This document shows, one piece after another, positions 38,680 through 51,185 of a stretch of 64,000 nt of DNA. The notes beneath the pieces are model-generated. The model was not told the DNA's origin, searched no databases, and saw nothing but the letters and a program-made list of their open reading frames with translations. The first letter of the stretch is position 1. Every line of letters begins with the position of its first letter. The stretch is taken from assembly GCA_029931535.1 (NCBI GenBank), contig JAQPZY010001579.1, forward strand, positions 4,082,501 through 4,146,500. Reading direction: 5' to 3'. The position numbers and the translations under genes were made by a program. The stretch is from Margaritifera margaritifera. Its lineage: Eukaryota > Mollusca > Bivalvia > Unionida > Margaritiferidae.

Positions 38680-38989
38680 AAGCACTGTATTATACACACA
38701 TTATATCACAACATTACTGTTGTTATACTGAAATAGTTCTACTATAATAAATACAGCTTTTCAAGACCAATGGATCCCTATTGAATATTTTACATATGAT
38801 ATTTGCACATAGATGAATACCTCACGCTCGGAGGCAGCTAATGTAAATTTGCCAAAATGGGTTAAGAATTAAAAAAAGCTTGTATTGTCGTAAAAATAAA
38901 GACAGTATGTGTTTCTTTATTGTTGTAGAATATGTGTTATATTTATAAAGTTATAATGTAGATAGACAATCAAAGTACAATTTAGGTAG
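37569..38989. other. Non-coding stretch with one (TA)n array
   Basis: TA run at 38,614-38,678; otherwise no gene, RNA or element feature recognised. Confidence 0.4.
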
Positions 38990-40730
38990 AAAAAGTAATT
39001 GGTTTAGTTAATATCAGGTGAAAATAATGACATATGGAAAATTGAAAATGAATATAATATATCCTTAAATGTTGATAAGTATTGGAAGGAGAAGACAGCG
39101 GTATGGGAAGAAAATACATTAAACCGGTTAGAGTAACAGAGAATTTCAGAAGTTGACCTATTGATTATATTTGCTTCAAGCAATTCTACGCAGTTTCAAT
39201 GCGACTTATTTAATAATTACAAAGATGGAATACCAATGTTTAAAAATTGGTGTCATCGCAAATAAATACACATCACATATATGCATAAAAATGCTTGAAT
39301 ATGTTCAATACAAAATATATGAACATACACGAGTATGCTACAGTGTAGACAACCCGATAGATATATTGTAATGCATGAAAATTTAAGTTATGAAAAATGT
39401 TATGAACTAATGAAACATTTTCTTGACATAAAATCCAAATATTTGGTGAAAAACATCTACCCTTACAAATACACGGATAGCTTCGAAAGGTATATTGAAA
39501 CATCTGTACAATCCTTCTCAAAAAAGGTTTCATTCATCACATAACAATTCAAACTTATCAAATCATGACTACCAGTATGTACATGATGTGATGTCACATT
39601 TCAACCTTCAAACATTAGGTGATATGCTCGGCTATAACGTCGAGAAAGGTACACTGATTTTTTGAAGAATTTAGGAATGTTCATTAAAGCCTTACAAGCT
39701 AGATCGTGCATACTAGTACAATACACATGAAACTAGCTTATGATGAAGGTTTGAAAATATCAGTTGTTCCGTGAGAATTTCTGACAGAATAAGACACGTT
39801 TATGATGATTGAATGTGGAATACGTGATGGAATAAGTATAATACCGCATATTCATACTAAATATACTGTTTACATAACAGAAATAGACATGAGATTCAAT
39901 ACACTTCTCCATTTATTATAAAAAAGACTACCTCTTAGATCTGAAAAACATATACCAGTAGAAAATGATTTTTCTCTCTTGAAAAAGATTGTTAATTGAA
40001 AAATGTTTACAAAAGTACAAAACTAACTGTATCTAAACTATTGTGTACATTAAAATATAAAGAAGCCAATATGTGATACAATACAAAACCCAAAAGCTTT
40101 ACATGCAATTAGATTTAACAGTGAAACAAAATGCTTCGTTCAACAGAAATCTTGCCTGAAGTAATTCATAGTCATAGCTATACTAGTGTGAGGCAAAAAG
40201 CCACTAATGATTTCGAGAAAGAGTTTTTTACAAATTAAATATTAACATTGTACTAGGTAAGAAGAAAGGAAATGTTAAAAAAGAACAACGGTAAAAATAT
40301 GTACAGCTGACAAATAAAACTAAAATGCCAAAAAGATATATCATATTCCAGGAGAACACTAAGAGGTGAATATTTGGTAACTTGAAAAGCGAAAGATCAA
40401 AGTAACCAAACCGATCAGCATAGATTTACTGTGGTGCAGTTAGAAAAATGGTTGATGTTCGAATTATGTTTTAGAGAGTTTGTGGATCAAAATCAAACTA
40501 TGTTATTTCAAGACGGACAAAGTTTAAAAGAAAGTCAGTAAAAGAACATTTTAAAAGCTGTGATTAAAATGAATTAAAAACTTTGATATCTACAAAAAAT
40601 ATTGTTTACTGAATAAGAAGGAAATTTATCATGAAATGAATTTTGCTAAGGTAATTCAATGATGAGATATATAGCATCAAAATGGACAAGTAACATTGTT
40701 TATATATAACGACAATATATTTTGGGGTTG
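38990..40730 (+). pseudogene. POLB: Protein-primed DNA polymerase B, remnant 3
   Basis: Heavily degraded. The region 39,100-39,230 corresponds to the segment before the exonuclease domain in remnant 1; 39,720-39,870 corresponds to its VTDYD/IECGI region; about 40,185-40,235 encodes VRQKATNDFEKEFF, the helix before motif B; and 40,640-40,720 corresponds to the C-terminal NKVSLS region. No stretch of more than about 70 codons is open. No motif C could be read. Same family as remnant 1 POLB, so the two probably derive from one Polinton lineage. Confidence 0.7.
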
Positions 40731-40739
40731 ACAACATAA

Positions 40740-41251
40740 ATACATTATGTTTAGGACATGTAATCAACTTGTTATAAAAAGTGTTTCTTTTGTTCTGTTT
40801 CAAAGTATCTTCAATCTCTCTCTCTCTGTACATCATTGTGATAAGATTATTTTCAGTGAAGATACTTTCCTTTCCTTTTGTTGTGTCTTTGCTATAGAAG
40901 ATACTAAATCAAAATTATATTTTCTCTAAAATCTTTGATTACAAATGTGTACTTTTGTAGATTATTTCGTTGAGGTTAGTTTATTTCTTTTTACGCCGTC
41001 AAGATTCCAAACAGACACTAATTAAAAACAAATCATTTGTACCTTGACATATATCAACCAGTAAATTTAACATCCTTCTTGTCATCTTTTGTCTCAATGT
41101 TTAAAGAAGAATCACAAGGACCTGTAACACGTATTTCTCCAATCGTTATATAAACATGGTCTACGCTATTTTCTTTACATGGAAAACATGCTATATGCAT
41201 ACGGTGAAAATAGATAATTTTTCCATTGCCACCTCGGATTCTGATAATCAA
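40740..41251 (-). pseudogene. ATP: Polinton packaging ATPase, remnant 3
   Basis: On minus, CQGTNDLFLISVC (about 41,045-41,010) aligns with YQGTNTLFLIDDC of remnant 1, but the two Walker B Asp positions read Ser-Val. IFYSKD and DTLKQNKRN follow (40,890-40,770). The ORF 41,251-41,054 sits where the middle of the ATPase should be but has no motif I can anchor. Nucleotide match to remnant 1 is clear near 'catatatcaacc' (41,048). Confidence 0.6.
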
Positions 41252-43517
41252 TTTGCTAATTTTACCCCTTTATAAATCTTTATAATGGCCATTACCATCC
41301 TTTGAAACATGTTACCCGTGAACAACACATTTATTTAGCGGTTAAAGACTCTAGTAAACATGAAAAAGTGACATTGGAGCAATTTGTAGTAGGACTCATT
41401 TCGTCGAGAAAAATGTATTCTTTTCATTTTGTTGTTGTTGTTGTTTCAAAACGTCCCAAACTGTATCAGGTTCAGTAGTTGCGTGTATAGATTTGGCTAT
41501 TGAATACTAGCAATTGTGAATTTTAGTTGGTTATGCACACTGTGTAATTGTTTCTTGGAGATGTTTAAACTTTTGAGTTGTGTTTGAAGTACTTAACATC
41601 AGTAATTTCTTTGTTGTCAACATTTCCAGTCAGTCATTCCCACCTTGAATTTATTCGTGTACATCTCAGAGTTGTAAAACCATCAGAAATGAAACCATTT
41701 ATTTATTTTCTCCCTGTCATTGACGTAGTCAATGATATAACGAATCATATTTTACTTCATCGGAAATATAGCAATGACCAACAATAAAATGTATTCCTTA
41801 TAATGTTATCAATTGGGTTTATAAAATATATTTCTTTCTCTATTGTAATGTAGCTCTCCATTTTTATAGGAGAAATTATCACAGCCAAAACATAAACAAC
41901 CAAGAGTTAAGGTTTTTCTTTTCAAATTCTTTCCTACTTTCCTGTACGTTTCTTCAACATTTCTTTCTATATCAATTTATTTTCTTCTTATACGCTTTTC
42001 GTTTCCGTATTTATTATTTTAATTTTTTAATCTCTTTGTATCTGTTATACTCCTTGAAAATCAAAATACAGTCATCATGGTTTATTTCAGTGTCACGGAT
42101 CGCTTTGCTGATCATGTCATCGTACTATTCAACTTGGTTACTATTTCATCATGATTTTTATTTTTTTAAATCGATTGTTCTTTTTAACAGCAATACATAC
42201 CAGTGTTGGGATAACACAAGTACAATCTAAAAGAACAATTATTCTTTCAGCTATTGTCAATAAATATAACCCAGGTGAAGAAACAACTATACAGGCTAAA
42301 ATGTTTCCATAACTGCCTGTAACCAATTTAAAACGTTATATTCTATTTTGTATTTCTTTCTCACACTTTTATAGTGTTCGAGCGCCATGACTACATTATT
42401 TTGAATATCTCTTTCATTTGCAGACATGGTTGCGGAGTAGGAAGTGTAGGATTTATTTGTGCTACACTTCATGCCTTTTCACTAATTTATATAAACTTGA
42501 AAGCTACGCTATTAATCTAGCAGCAAAGGTTTGCTTTGCAAAAAACTTATTTAATAATAATTTTTTATGTAAAAGTTAATATGCAATCAGATAGTCGGAT
42601 TTGAACTCGCTAACCTTAACTGGAATTATTAGCTTTGCACCTGCAATATCCGTTATGGATTGTAGAGCAATTGTAAATCTCAATACAGTTTCCAAAGCAT
42701 GATGTAGACAACTGTAGCAACAGAGCTTTATGTTGCATGGTAAATTGTTATGATAATGTTTCTTTGTTTCAGTCTAAATTTGTCTGTCGTTTCTTACCCA
42801 AAGACGCTAAAGTATTTTGCAACAAATATTTGATTTTACATTTGTTTGTTAACTTCTGTGTCAGTTAAAAATCCATGTGCTATTAGGTAGTCGAATGTGA
42901 ACTATCTAAGGTAAAATGGATTAATCGGCGTTACAATTTATACAGTTGACATGTTGACCTATTTAACAATTGTTTTTACAAGCATGCTGCGATAGTATAT
43001 TTAAGTACTAAAAAGAGTTAGTATTGATTTTGGTTCAGTCGACATCTTATTTATTACCTGAAAAGCTAAAACATATGGGACTTGATTATAAGATACTGAC
43101 ATGGTTGGATTTTCTTGTACTGATTTTATTGCTTGTTCATTATTAAATCAAACACCTTTAATAAAACGGATGTTAAAGATTATGTGAACAAACAACACTG
43201 CTTTCAGACTAAATAAAAAAGATGCCGTAAAAAACGTACACCACCACCTATTAAATAATATATTGTGCTGTTTGAATTTGTCTAAGTTATTTCACGTAGT
43301 GTAGTTTCATCGCCTTTAATTTTGTAAACTCATGTTGTTCGGTGTTTAAACGTTCCGCTTTGGCTTGATGATTTACAAGTTTACCTTAATAGTAAAAACT
43401 AATTTAAAATCTAATTCGATAAATTAAAGGATGGATAACAATCCATGTCTTGTGTGTGGATAAGTTAAAAATAAATGAACCACGTTTTATAAACCTAGTG
43501 GTTACTACAATCCTTGA

Positions 43518-43519
<2 letters not shown>
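41252..43519. other. Non-coding stretch, possible degenerate SINE pair
   Basis: Around 42,590-42,660 and 42,880-42,950 two related blocks share 'tagtcg' and 'gaact' words; the first contains a reverse-strand 'gagttcaaatcc' box-B-like word. Too decayed to classify. Nothing else recognised. Confidence 0.3.

Positions 43520-43585
<66 letters not shown>
43520..43585. repeat. (TA)n microsatellite
   Basis: TA run of about 66 bases. Confidence 0.97.
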
Positions 43586-43589
<4 letters not shown>

Positions 43590-44152
43590 CTTCAGATTAA
43601 TTAATTATGACCAAGAGGATCTTTTTACCACCATTGAGGTCAAACAATATAGAAGAAGCATGGTCTGATCTATTCACAATGGGAGATTTTATTGCATGCT
43701 AGGAAAGTTACTCCGGTAATAACAACTATGCTAACAAACACAAATGAAGTGAAATATCTTCCGTTTCATGTAATATTGTCATCTCTCAGCACTTTTCTGT
43801 AAACTTTCCAAGTTCGCGATTGGAAGACATTTGCTGATTATTGGCGTCACAGTGTAAATCACAACACGTAACAACATTTTGCAGTGATGTTAATTTCTCT
43901 TTGTTTGATCCACTTGAAGTAGCTATGTTCAATTCATGTTTGTATTTTTCGGTTTCTAGTCTGAGATTTGTTTGAAACATTAACAAATCCCCATTCTTTC
44001 TTAAGTAGTGTCGTGTTCTGCATCACCTTCGAAACATATATCCTAGGCATTCCACGTGTGCCTTACACAACATTTGCATTTATTCGCTGCTTAAATTACA
44101 AAACATGTTTGTTGCTGAAAGCAATTACCTTTATTGTGTCCTTTTAGATATA

Positions 44153-44560
44153 ATGAATGAAAAAGCTAGTGAAGATTTTGAAATACCATAATTTGCAAAT
44201 CCTGATTACGATGACAATGATGATGATGTTACAAAGCAAATTCAAGCTGATGATACTGTAAATGTTGCTAGTGAGTTTTCTTAGACAGTACTTGATGTTT
44301 TTGAAATTACAACATATATTTTGGAAAACGTTACAGTAGGCCTTACGGACAAGTTCAGTGAACATATAAAAAGAGGACTTAAACTAAAAGAAGCACAATA
44401 AGATTAGAAAAAAATTACTTACAAATAAAGGCTAGGACTCTCAATTATAAAAACCTAATAGTTCAAATATCAAGAGAAGGAGACACAGTAGAAGACTGCT
44501 AGCGCATAGAACTATATCAGATAATACAGGTACTGCTTTGTTCCTGATTAGGTTGGATAG
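44153..44560 (+). pseudogene. Unidentified coding remnant, acidic N-terminus
   Basis: From ATG 44,153, preceded by an acceptor-like pyrimidine tract ending ttttag, the reading gives an acidic start (DYDDNDDDV near 44,205-44,230), then LENVTVGLTDKFSEHIKRG (about 44,320-44,377) and, after two shifts, ARTLNYKNLIVQISREGDTV (about 44,430-44,490). These are protein-like rather than random, and the acidic start plus helical region resembles an accessory gene of a mobile element, but I cannot name the family. Lies between Polinton remnants 3 and 2. Confidence 0.35.
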
Positions 44561-45439
44561 GGCAAAACAGAAAGTAGGTATCACCTCCTGAGGAATCTAT
44601 TGATGATTCTATCGAGTAGACAGAGCCTAAAAACAACTAGAACATACTATTCCGCAAAGATAATCACAAGCACACGAGGATATAGGGACGCAAGATTTGG
44701 GTTGTACAAAATTCACAGATTAGAAAGAAAAAAAAAGATAATTGGAATCTGAAATATATTAAATATTTGGTAAAATGCAAAGAGTACAACATATACCTGA
44801 AGATCAAGATTGTGTGCCCGAAGGTTATTTATGACACAAGAAGAGAGATGAAAGGATATAAAGAAGCTGTTGGAATTGCCCCATCAGACATGTAAGGTTT
44901 TAAGAAACATCGTACATCATTACGTACAAAGAAAAGCATTTGAGAGAAATATTAAGTAAGAAACAAACGACAATGGGAAAAGAAGTCAAAGTGGCTACAA
45001 ATGATTTTAAGAGGAAGAATAATGATAATAATGGTTCTACTGACTTATGCTTATGCTATCCGGTTTTCCGACGTTCAAAAGACTCGAAACAATTTAGAAA
45101 CAGTAAAACAACAAACAAACAACAATATTGACCACGAATCACAAAGTGTAACCACAATTAAACACAATTGTACCCATTTTGTCTTCTTTTGTGTCCTCTA
45201 CAGTTTCTTGTCATACCCTCTCGGATTGCTTATCATTCTTTTGAATAGCAGTCGTTGTTATCTCTGTATTGAGCCTAGGCTTTAATCCATGTTTAAACGG
45301 GTCACTGGATTTATGTAGATTGTTGTTCTATCCATCTATACTACCCACATTTTTACCGGGTCATTTGGTAACAATTTTGCCTTTTAATCTATTATTCATT
45401 TTTTTTTATTTTACCATAGTGTTTTCGTCTGTGTCATAA

Positions 45440-46315
45440 ACTTTCTCTCCTAAAATTAATGGTTCCATTAGGGTTTTTAAAGTGGCTAATACTGTCTAGA
45501 CAGACTGTGATAGATACTCTGTTTCGTATATGTGCACCTAAGACGCAGATTTCATAAGACCTTATACTTTGATTCAGTCTAGCTATCCCCACATCTGTCA
45601 GGCCATTACTATCTTGCAGAAAGCAGTAAGTCCAGACAGTAGGTTCATCTTAGTCTCCCATATAATTAATGTTATCAGCTGACACTGTTCGCCAGTATTC
45701 AACTGTACCTGCTCCAGAGTTGTAATGATATTTTCGAGCAGCTAATACAACAATCAAGTGTAAGCTCACCCAAACCTTGATGTACAGTTTTATGTTCCTC
45801 GGTCCCTTTATCTATCAAGTATGTGTTCTTTTCTCTTTCGTAACTCCAATTTTGCTGTGGTAGAATTTTAAATATGTTGCAGATACGCTATTGTTATTTT
45901 ATTTGAATGCATCGCCATTGGGTAAAAATCATTTTACATTCAGATGCAGCTTTCGCAGCTGGAAATAAGCATGAATTGTGTATGCTGATTTGACTAATTC
46001 TTGGTACATATATTTTCTATTAAATGCATTTACAAAATCCCACAACCACAATTTGCCATCCAAACTGCCCAATTTAGTTTATTCTTCCAAATTTTAAGGT
46101 CACTTTGTTATCTGTATCTTTCATAGAATTATCATTTCAATTTGATCCCTCTTTTTCTGTGATATTATTTATTAACCAGCTAGGACAGTATTTATATAGT
46201 AGTCACGTTATCACGTTTTTCCTGTGCGCCGTTTTATTGTTTAACTGTGACACGTTTGGTTTAATTTCCTTTTTCCCTCTGGCTTTTTTATTAATACAAA
46301 TTTGCATGCGGTGCA
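45440..46315 (-). pseudogene. Unidentified minus-strand coding remnant
   Basis: Open stretches in changing frames: a basic start with KKARGKKEIKPNVSQLNNKT (46,300-46,230), NDNSMKDTDNKVTLKFG (about 46,130-46,085), KLGSLDGKLWLWDFVNAFNR (about 46,075-46,015), YEREKNTYLIDKGTEEHK (about 45,845-45,790), YHYNSGAGTVEYWRTVSADN (about 45,735-45,675) and VWTYCFLQDSNGLTDVG (about 45,630-45,580). Composition and continuity look like one decayed gene of about 280 codons. It may be a structural gene of a Polinton-like element or an unrelated transposon gene; I do not recognise it. The plus-strand ORF over it is a hydrophobic antisense shadow. Confidence 0.35.
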
Positions 46316-47278
46316 TGCATTAAATTCTTCACTTTCTAATGCGCTACTTTTATTCCACATTAATCACCTTCTAGAAAATCTAGAAACTCGTTATCTTTGA
46401 AAAGCTCCATATTACCGCTATATGCACTCTACTTCAGTCGACCCCACAGGAGAGGTATATTTCTGGTACATTATTTAATTAAATGGAACACTGTTTTCTG
46501 CTGGATCCCAACTTTTAAACGATTCATCGTATCTTTTTCATTTCACAGGTACATACTTTTACCGTGCATCCTGTTTTTTTAATAATTTTTTTAGTGTAAA
46601 ATCTTGTCAACTTTATGTATGTCACTTTTTTTATAGTATATAGAAAACACTTCTTCCTCTCCCTATAATTCTTCCAGTTTGTAAGATATCTGATCATCTA
46701 AAATTATTTGCTTGAGTTTAAAAGGTTGCCATGTAAAATGATGATGGTAGCCCTTTTACAAAACGTGTTTTGTATATTGAAATTCTAACTCTATTCCTAT
46801 TCTAAAGTTGGTCCTTCAAAATGTACCAGTTGTCCAGTAACTGCAAAGATTGATCCATATTTTGTATCTATTTTCTTCTTTGCTCATTTAACTGTAATCA
46901 TCATGTCGCAAAGATAGACCGAGTAAAGCATGGATCAGTAAAAGAGATGAAGACCCTTTCTCAGGATAACAATCTTATCTACAAGAGACAAAATGAAAAA
47001 TGATGCAGAACTACTCTATTGTGAGCAATTTCCGACACCTAGCTACATATGAGATTCCGACGCATCAAATTGTGATCTTTTGCACCATTTAAGCTAGACA
47101 AAACATTTTCTCCTAGTGACCTACACGTGCTACTCAAATGATACGCAAAATTTTCAAATGAGGTGTTGAGAAGTTTTCCAAATGTGATTGTAAATTTTGT
47201 CTGCTCTTACAACACAATTGCTACACGTTGCCTATTTAACACTATACACTTTTTGTATACATAACAAATGGCTCTGTC
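46316..47278. other. Non-coding stretch, nothing recognised
   Basis: AT-rich with short ORFs only; no motif or repeat structure seen. Confidence 0.4.
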
Positions 47279-47430
47279 AACAAAACATATATCAAATTAT
47301 TCACACACAACATATGAAATTAGTATGTTCGTACAACAGATATGGAATTATTCTGTTCACACAACATACATGAAATTGGTCTGTTCACGCAACATATATG
47401 AAATAATCGAATATAAAAATTATGAAATTA
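47279..47430. repeat. Degenerate 28-bp minisatellite
   Basis: Four to five diverged units built on 'caacata-atgaaatta-tctgttcac' run from about 47,279 to 47,430. Unit length varies from 26 to 28 bases. Confidence 0.75.
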
Positions 47431-48389
47431 TGTTTTTAACATAACAAGCATGAAAATAAGAAAGAAACTTAAATGCTACAATCTTTCCAGTCTAACAAAG
47501 AATCCCAATTGTGTCTTACTATTACGCGTGAACATGTCATCAGAACATTTACCCATCAGACCAAACGACGCTGTACAGGGTTGATCATGGATTCTTCACA
47601 GTCAACATACAACTACTGGTTGCACAACCACCATATCTAGGCCACGCATCCCGTGATCATCTGAAAAAAACAACAAAAAATGAACCGTGTAATACATAGA
47701 CTAGTATCTTTAAGCGCATTATGGTCCAAACACCACTGTACATGTTATGCATGCGTACTTATAAATATAGATAGTTTAAACGTTTAAACTGTTCGTCGTT
47801 AAAAATGACCATGATAACCATGTTGGTAAGTGAATCTATATAGAATAGTATTCAATTACACCAGATTGCAAGAAGCTGGAGGCAGTTTCATCGTTTACTA
47901 TATACAACATTAATTATCCATACCAGCCTGTCAGTTCAGATGAAAATACGAACGTAAACTGAAAAAGGACATTGCTAAATCTGACATTATTGTGTTATGT
48001 GAAATTTAACTGATATAATGGAAATCTAGGTAAATCCCATATCATCAAACAAAGCAAAATACTATATCAAACACGTGTGATAGAAAGAAAGAGGAACGGA
48101 TACGATCAATGCATACATCTACAACTGTAAGATATAAACTGTCGTGAAGGCAACCGCGTCATGACAAGGTTTCACGCTGTTTGCCTATACTGAAAAATTC
48201 ACTCCTTATAAAACATTGCGTCGCGAACCACGTCGAACAAAAACGTGCTCTGAGGTAAGGGAGTTCACGTGTCTCAGTAAGTCAGGCAAATAAGTGAATA
48301 AAGCTATACATATCTTAGTAGTTTAATAGAACTAAGAGATACACAATGGGTAATGATGTACGCATAATTACAAACTATATTTACTAAAA
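47431..48389. other. Non-coding stretch left of Polinton remnant 2
   Basis: No ORF or motif recognised. It may contain the left end of remnant 2, but I found no inverted copy right of 56,560. Confidence 0.35.
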
Positions 48390-48399
48390 ATACAATACC

Positions 48400-49020
48400 A
48401 TGGCAAAGTGTTGTACACATTTCCGTGATAAACCCATTTTCTGGTTTTATTTTAAGTGAAAAGCTTCCACATTCTAGTCTTCAGAGTTTTGTTAACCTTT
48501 CCACTACAGACGCTTTTTTGTCTGAATAAGTTGCAAATTTGTCCATAGCTTCCATTGGTAACAAATCCTTCACTCTTTTCTCTCATCATATTGTATAATT
48601 TCGGAATCTCGCTCTTTCAAGATTTTAAGAAATCGTCGTGTATATCATATCCCTTTTTCGGTGTTGCTTTCTCAGCCCAATCGCATTTTGAGAAACTATA
48701 TATCACTGCCAAGATGTAAATTATATCCGTCGTTGTTATTTTAATATGTTTGCTTGTCAACAATGTCTGCCTGCCGCCGGTCATCCACATGATTAACATA
48801 AAAACACTTGTACAAGGATTTTTTCTCGCTTGCTTGAGTTATGTGATAAGTACAGTTCTTTGTCTTGCGCTGCAAAGTCCACTTTTAATGAGGTTACGCC
48901 GTCTCCGACGTCGTCTATTTACTAGTATAACATCAGGACATTCAAAGCTATTGGAATTCATTCGGAACATTATATATTTTTGGACTTGTGATTATTACAC
49001 TTTGGGTTATTTGGACTTTA
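48400..49020 (-). pseudogene. INT: Retroviral-type integrase of Polinton remnant 2
   Basis: Open from 48,799 to 48,617 on minus, with IIYILAVIYSFSKCDWAEKA (about 48,720-48,660) of the rve core, then IQYDER, and after a shift FATYSDKKASVVER (about 48,535-48,495), which carries the third catalytic acid. Upstream (48,800-49,020) is a basic stretch, RRRRRNL, expected before the core. First unit of the element and transcribed away from the structural genes. Confidence 0.75.
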
Positions 49021-49249
49021 ATTCACATTATTGTAAGTGTCTTGTGAATTTTCATTTTAATTGTCTAGAAATAAATTACTTGTTGATTTGACTTGATTTT
49101 ATTGGTTTCACTTCCTTTCTGTTCGATATTATTTTAGGCCATGGAGTCGTAACACGTATGCACGAGCACACGATTACTTTGGGAAAGCACTTGGAGATTC
49201 TAGAGATTACGAACTAAAAAAAACATGTTTCTTATGGTGTGCAAGTTAG

Positions 49250-49500
49250 AAAAAATTATGATAAAGTCAAAAAGGATTTTGAAGCAAAATAAAAGGAAAC
49301 TAAAACTGGAAAGTGCAACAAACTCGGTGGCAACATCAAATACTTTAAAAATGTGGCAGAATTAGTGTTCCGATTGAAGTTACTGACCGCCAGTAAACAA
49401 GCGGGCAACATTGGTGTGGAAATTGACAATGAAATCGTAGAAATACTAGACAAGTTACTTCAACAAAAGCATAATTTGTAATGCAGAATACAAAGTTTGG
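49250..49500 (+). pseudogene. Small Polinton ORF of SKQAGN type
   Basis: After a TAA near 49,290, the frame reads KCNKLGGNIKYFKNVAELVF (about 49,311-49,370), LLTASKQAGN and EIVEILDKLLQQKHNL to a TAA near 49,480. A short protein with S-x-x-AGN and a leucine-rich end is common next to structural genes in animal Polintons; its function is unknown to me. The overlapping minus-strand ORFs are shadows. Confidence 0.5.
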
Positions 49501-49522
49501 ATAAAGATCTGATATAGACAAT

Positions 49523-50130
49523 ATGTCGCAAACTCTTGTTTTTGATTCCAAATTAGCTCACGGAAGCAGTAGTCATTTTACTGTCATATATAGCACACTC
49601 AGAGAGATATCACTTAAAACTCGCTACGAGATCGCTTTAATACATGCAGACATATTGAACTCGTTTCATAATATCACAACGAGCAATATCATGTTTTGTA
49701 TTTTACTTCTGCTAATGATGCAGGAACATTGCCCACCATCATTTCTGGCGCCTACAACAGTGTGAATATCGATGTTGAAATAACAAGAATGATGATAGAA
49801 AAGGTCATATTGCTGAAAAAATAATCATCGAGCCAAATTATTGTACGCTTAAAACACGATTGACGCATAATGGCGGCTTCTGAGTTAACTTTACAATTGA
49901 TAACAGCTTAAGAAACCTATTAGGTTTAAGTTCGCGAATTCTACAATAAAATGGTGTTTACGATGGCAACTTTTCCGTAATCATTAGCGACGTAAACAGC
50001 TTACTTATCCATTGTTCCATCGCTGAAGGATCCTTTGACTCTCGAGGAGGTCATAGCCATGTCTTTTATAGCTTCAGTCCAAACGCACCACTATGAACAA
50101 TGTCTACAGCGTACCAGAAATGGCAATGTC
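49523..50130 (+). pseudogene. Virion-type structural protein, possible penton or fibre-like
   Basis: Starts ATG 49,523 and reads LVFDSKLAHGSSS and KTRYEIALIHADILNSFHNI, then shifts frame near 49,690. Further on are TLKTRLTHNGGF (about 49,850-49,885) with TGA, FTIDNSLRNLLGLSSRIL (about 49,890-49,945), and SVIISDVNSLLIHCSIAEGS (about 49,970-50,030) with VFYSFSPNAP. I recall this arrangement of a conserved NSLRxLLG followed by VNSxLxHC from structural genes of invertebrate Polinton-like elements; which capsid part it is remains inference. At least two shifts and two stops. Confidence 0.5.
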
Positions 50131-50235
50131 AATCACGAATCAATCTGGAAACAACGTCAACCGTAATAATGAGCGAGTCACATATTATCTGCATTTGCGA
50201 GCGATATCCAAAACTATGTAACTGGGTTGTATAAA

Positions 50236-50580
50236 TGAAGTCAAGACGAATTAAGCGCAAAACTATCATAGGAGGATGCTTGTTAACGCTGTTCTCAAAA
50301 CCTATTATGGCAGCACCTGGCATATTCAGAAAAGTTGCTCCACTTGCCCTTGATGCGGCAAAAAGTGCCGCTTCAGGAATAGGATCAGCAGTTGGATAAA
50401 ATGTTGCAGACAAGATTAAGGGGACGCCAGCGCCACATCAGGCTGTTGCGCTACAGTATCCTATTATGCTACAGCAGCCTGTTACATTGGAGCCTGTCAA
50501 AAAAGCAGCACAAACATTGCGCCAACAAAAGAAGTACGTAATGACTAGTACAGCCAAAAAATATTCTCTGAGCGGGGTGA
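50236..50580 (+). pseudogene. Small basic/hydrophobic virion-type protein
   Basis: From ATG 50,236 the reading has a Lys/Arg-rich start, then IFRKVAPLALDAAKSAASGI (about 50,318-50,377) and a TAA at about 50,398. It continues in frame into a Pro/Gln-rich tail to about 50,580. A basic leader with an Ala/Gly-rich hydrophobic helix recalls adenovirus-like pVI/pX minor virion proteins; this is a resemblance only. Confidence 0.4.
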
Positions 50581-51060
50581 ACAAATTATGAATGAACTCG
50601 ATATATGAACATCCACATCACTGCCTAACTTATCAAATATTATGGCAGGATCTGGCCTGAAGAGACTTTGGTGTAATGAGGATGTATAAACATGCTGTCT
50701 TGATTTACGTGAGAGTATCTTCAGCTTTTTGGTCATTGACGAATCAACCACCGAATAGGAATATGTGGAATATTTGGACAAAACTTCGCATCAAATGAAC
50801 AAACCTGGAACAATAATTATTGACACACGTGATGAAGATTATTCGCGAGCGTACTTTATGCTTCAGGAAGCTATACCAGGAAGTTGATACAGGAACATAA
50901 GTATCTATGGAGGAATTTGCAAACCTGTATACTATTTATCACTGACGTTTTTGGGCATTTGGAACGCACAAAAGATTCCATCGCAGATGTTGAAGTCAAG
51001 TGGACTATTCAACCTGCTGCAGCGGCAAACTATCAGTAATCACTTCTGATAGATTTCTTA
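50580..51060 (+). pseudogene. Possible major capsid protein remnant
   Basis: MNELDI at 50,588 is followed by stops and then VEYLDKTSHQMNKPGTIIID and SRAYFMLQEA (50,765-50,880). N-terminal segments of the type N/SELD..., then VEYxP...DYxxLS, begin double-jelly-roll capsid proteins in related elements. Only this first part can be followed; most of the long gene expected is absent or unreadable. Tentative. Confidence 0.35.
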
Positions 51061-51185
51061 CACTTGATGGTAAGATGACTGATTGTTTAGCAGAAACTGA
51101 TTTCACATAGATAAAAGTCCAAATATATCATATAAACATTTCAGTAAAAGTTGTTAGAGCACCATCACAGCAGCGCATAAGAAGC

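Larger units (their letters stand above)
38990..41251. mobile_element. Polinton/Maverick remnant 3
   Basis: Nucleotide similarity to remnant 1 is visible over long stretches (for example 39,105-39,175 against 28,475-28,560, and 39,600-39,850 against 29,660-29,930). The order is the same: POLB on plus facing ATPase on minus. No integrase is readable to the right, so it is truncated or more decayed. Confidence 0.72.

Noticed and set aside
42590..42660. Box-B-like 'gagttcaaatcc' on minus, suggesting a tRNA or SINE
   Set aside because: No box A or foldable stem; too degenerate to call.
46105..46323. Hydrophobic 72-codon plus ORF resembling a membrane protein
   Set aside because: Its hydrophobicity is explained by being antisense to a charged minus-strand coding remnant.
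48750..49091. 113-codon plus ORF with basic and hydrophobic parts
   Set aside because: It is antisense to the integrase reading of Polinton remnant 2.
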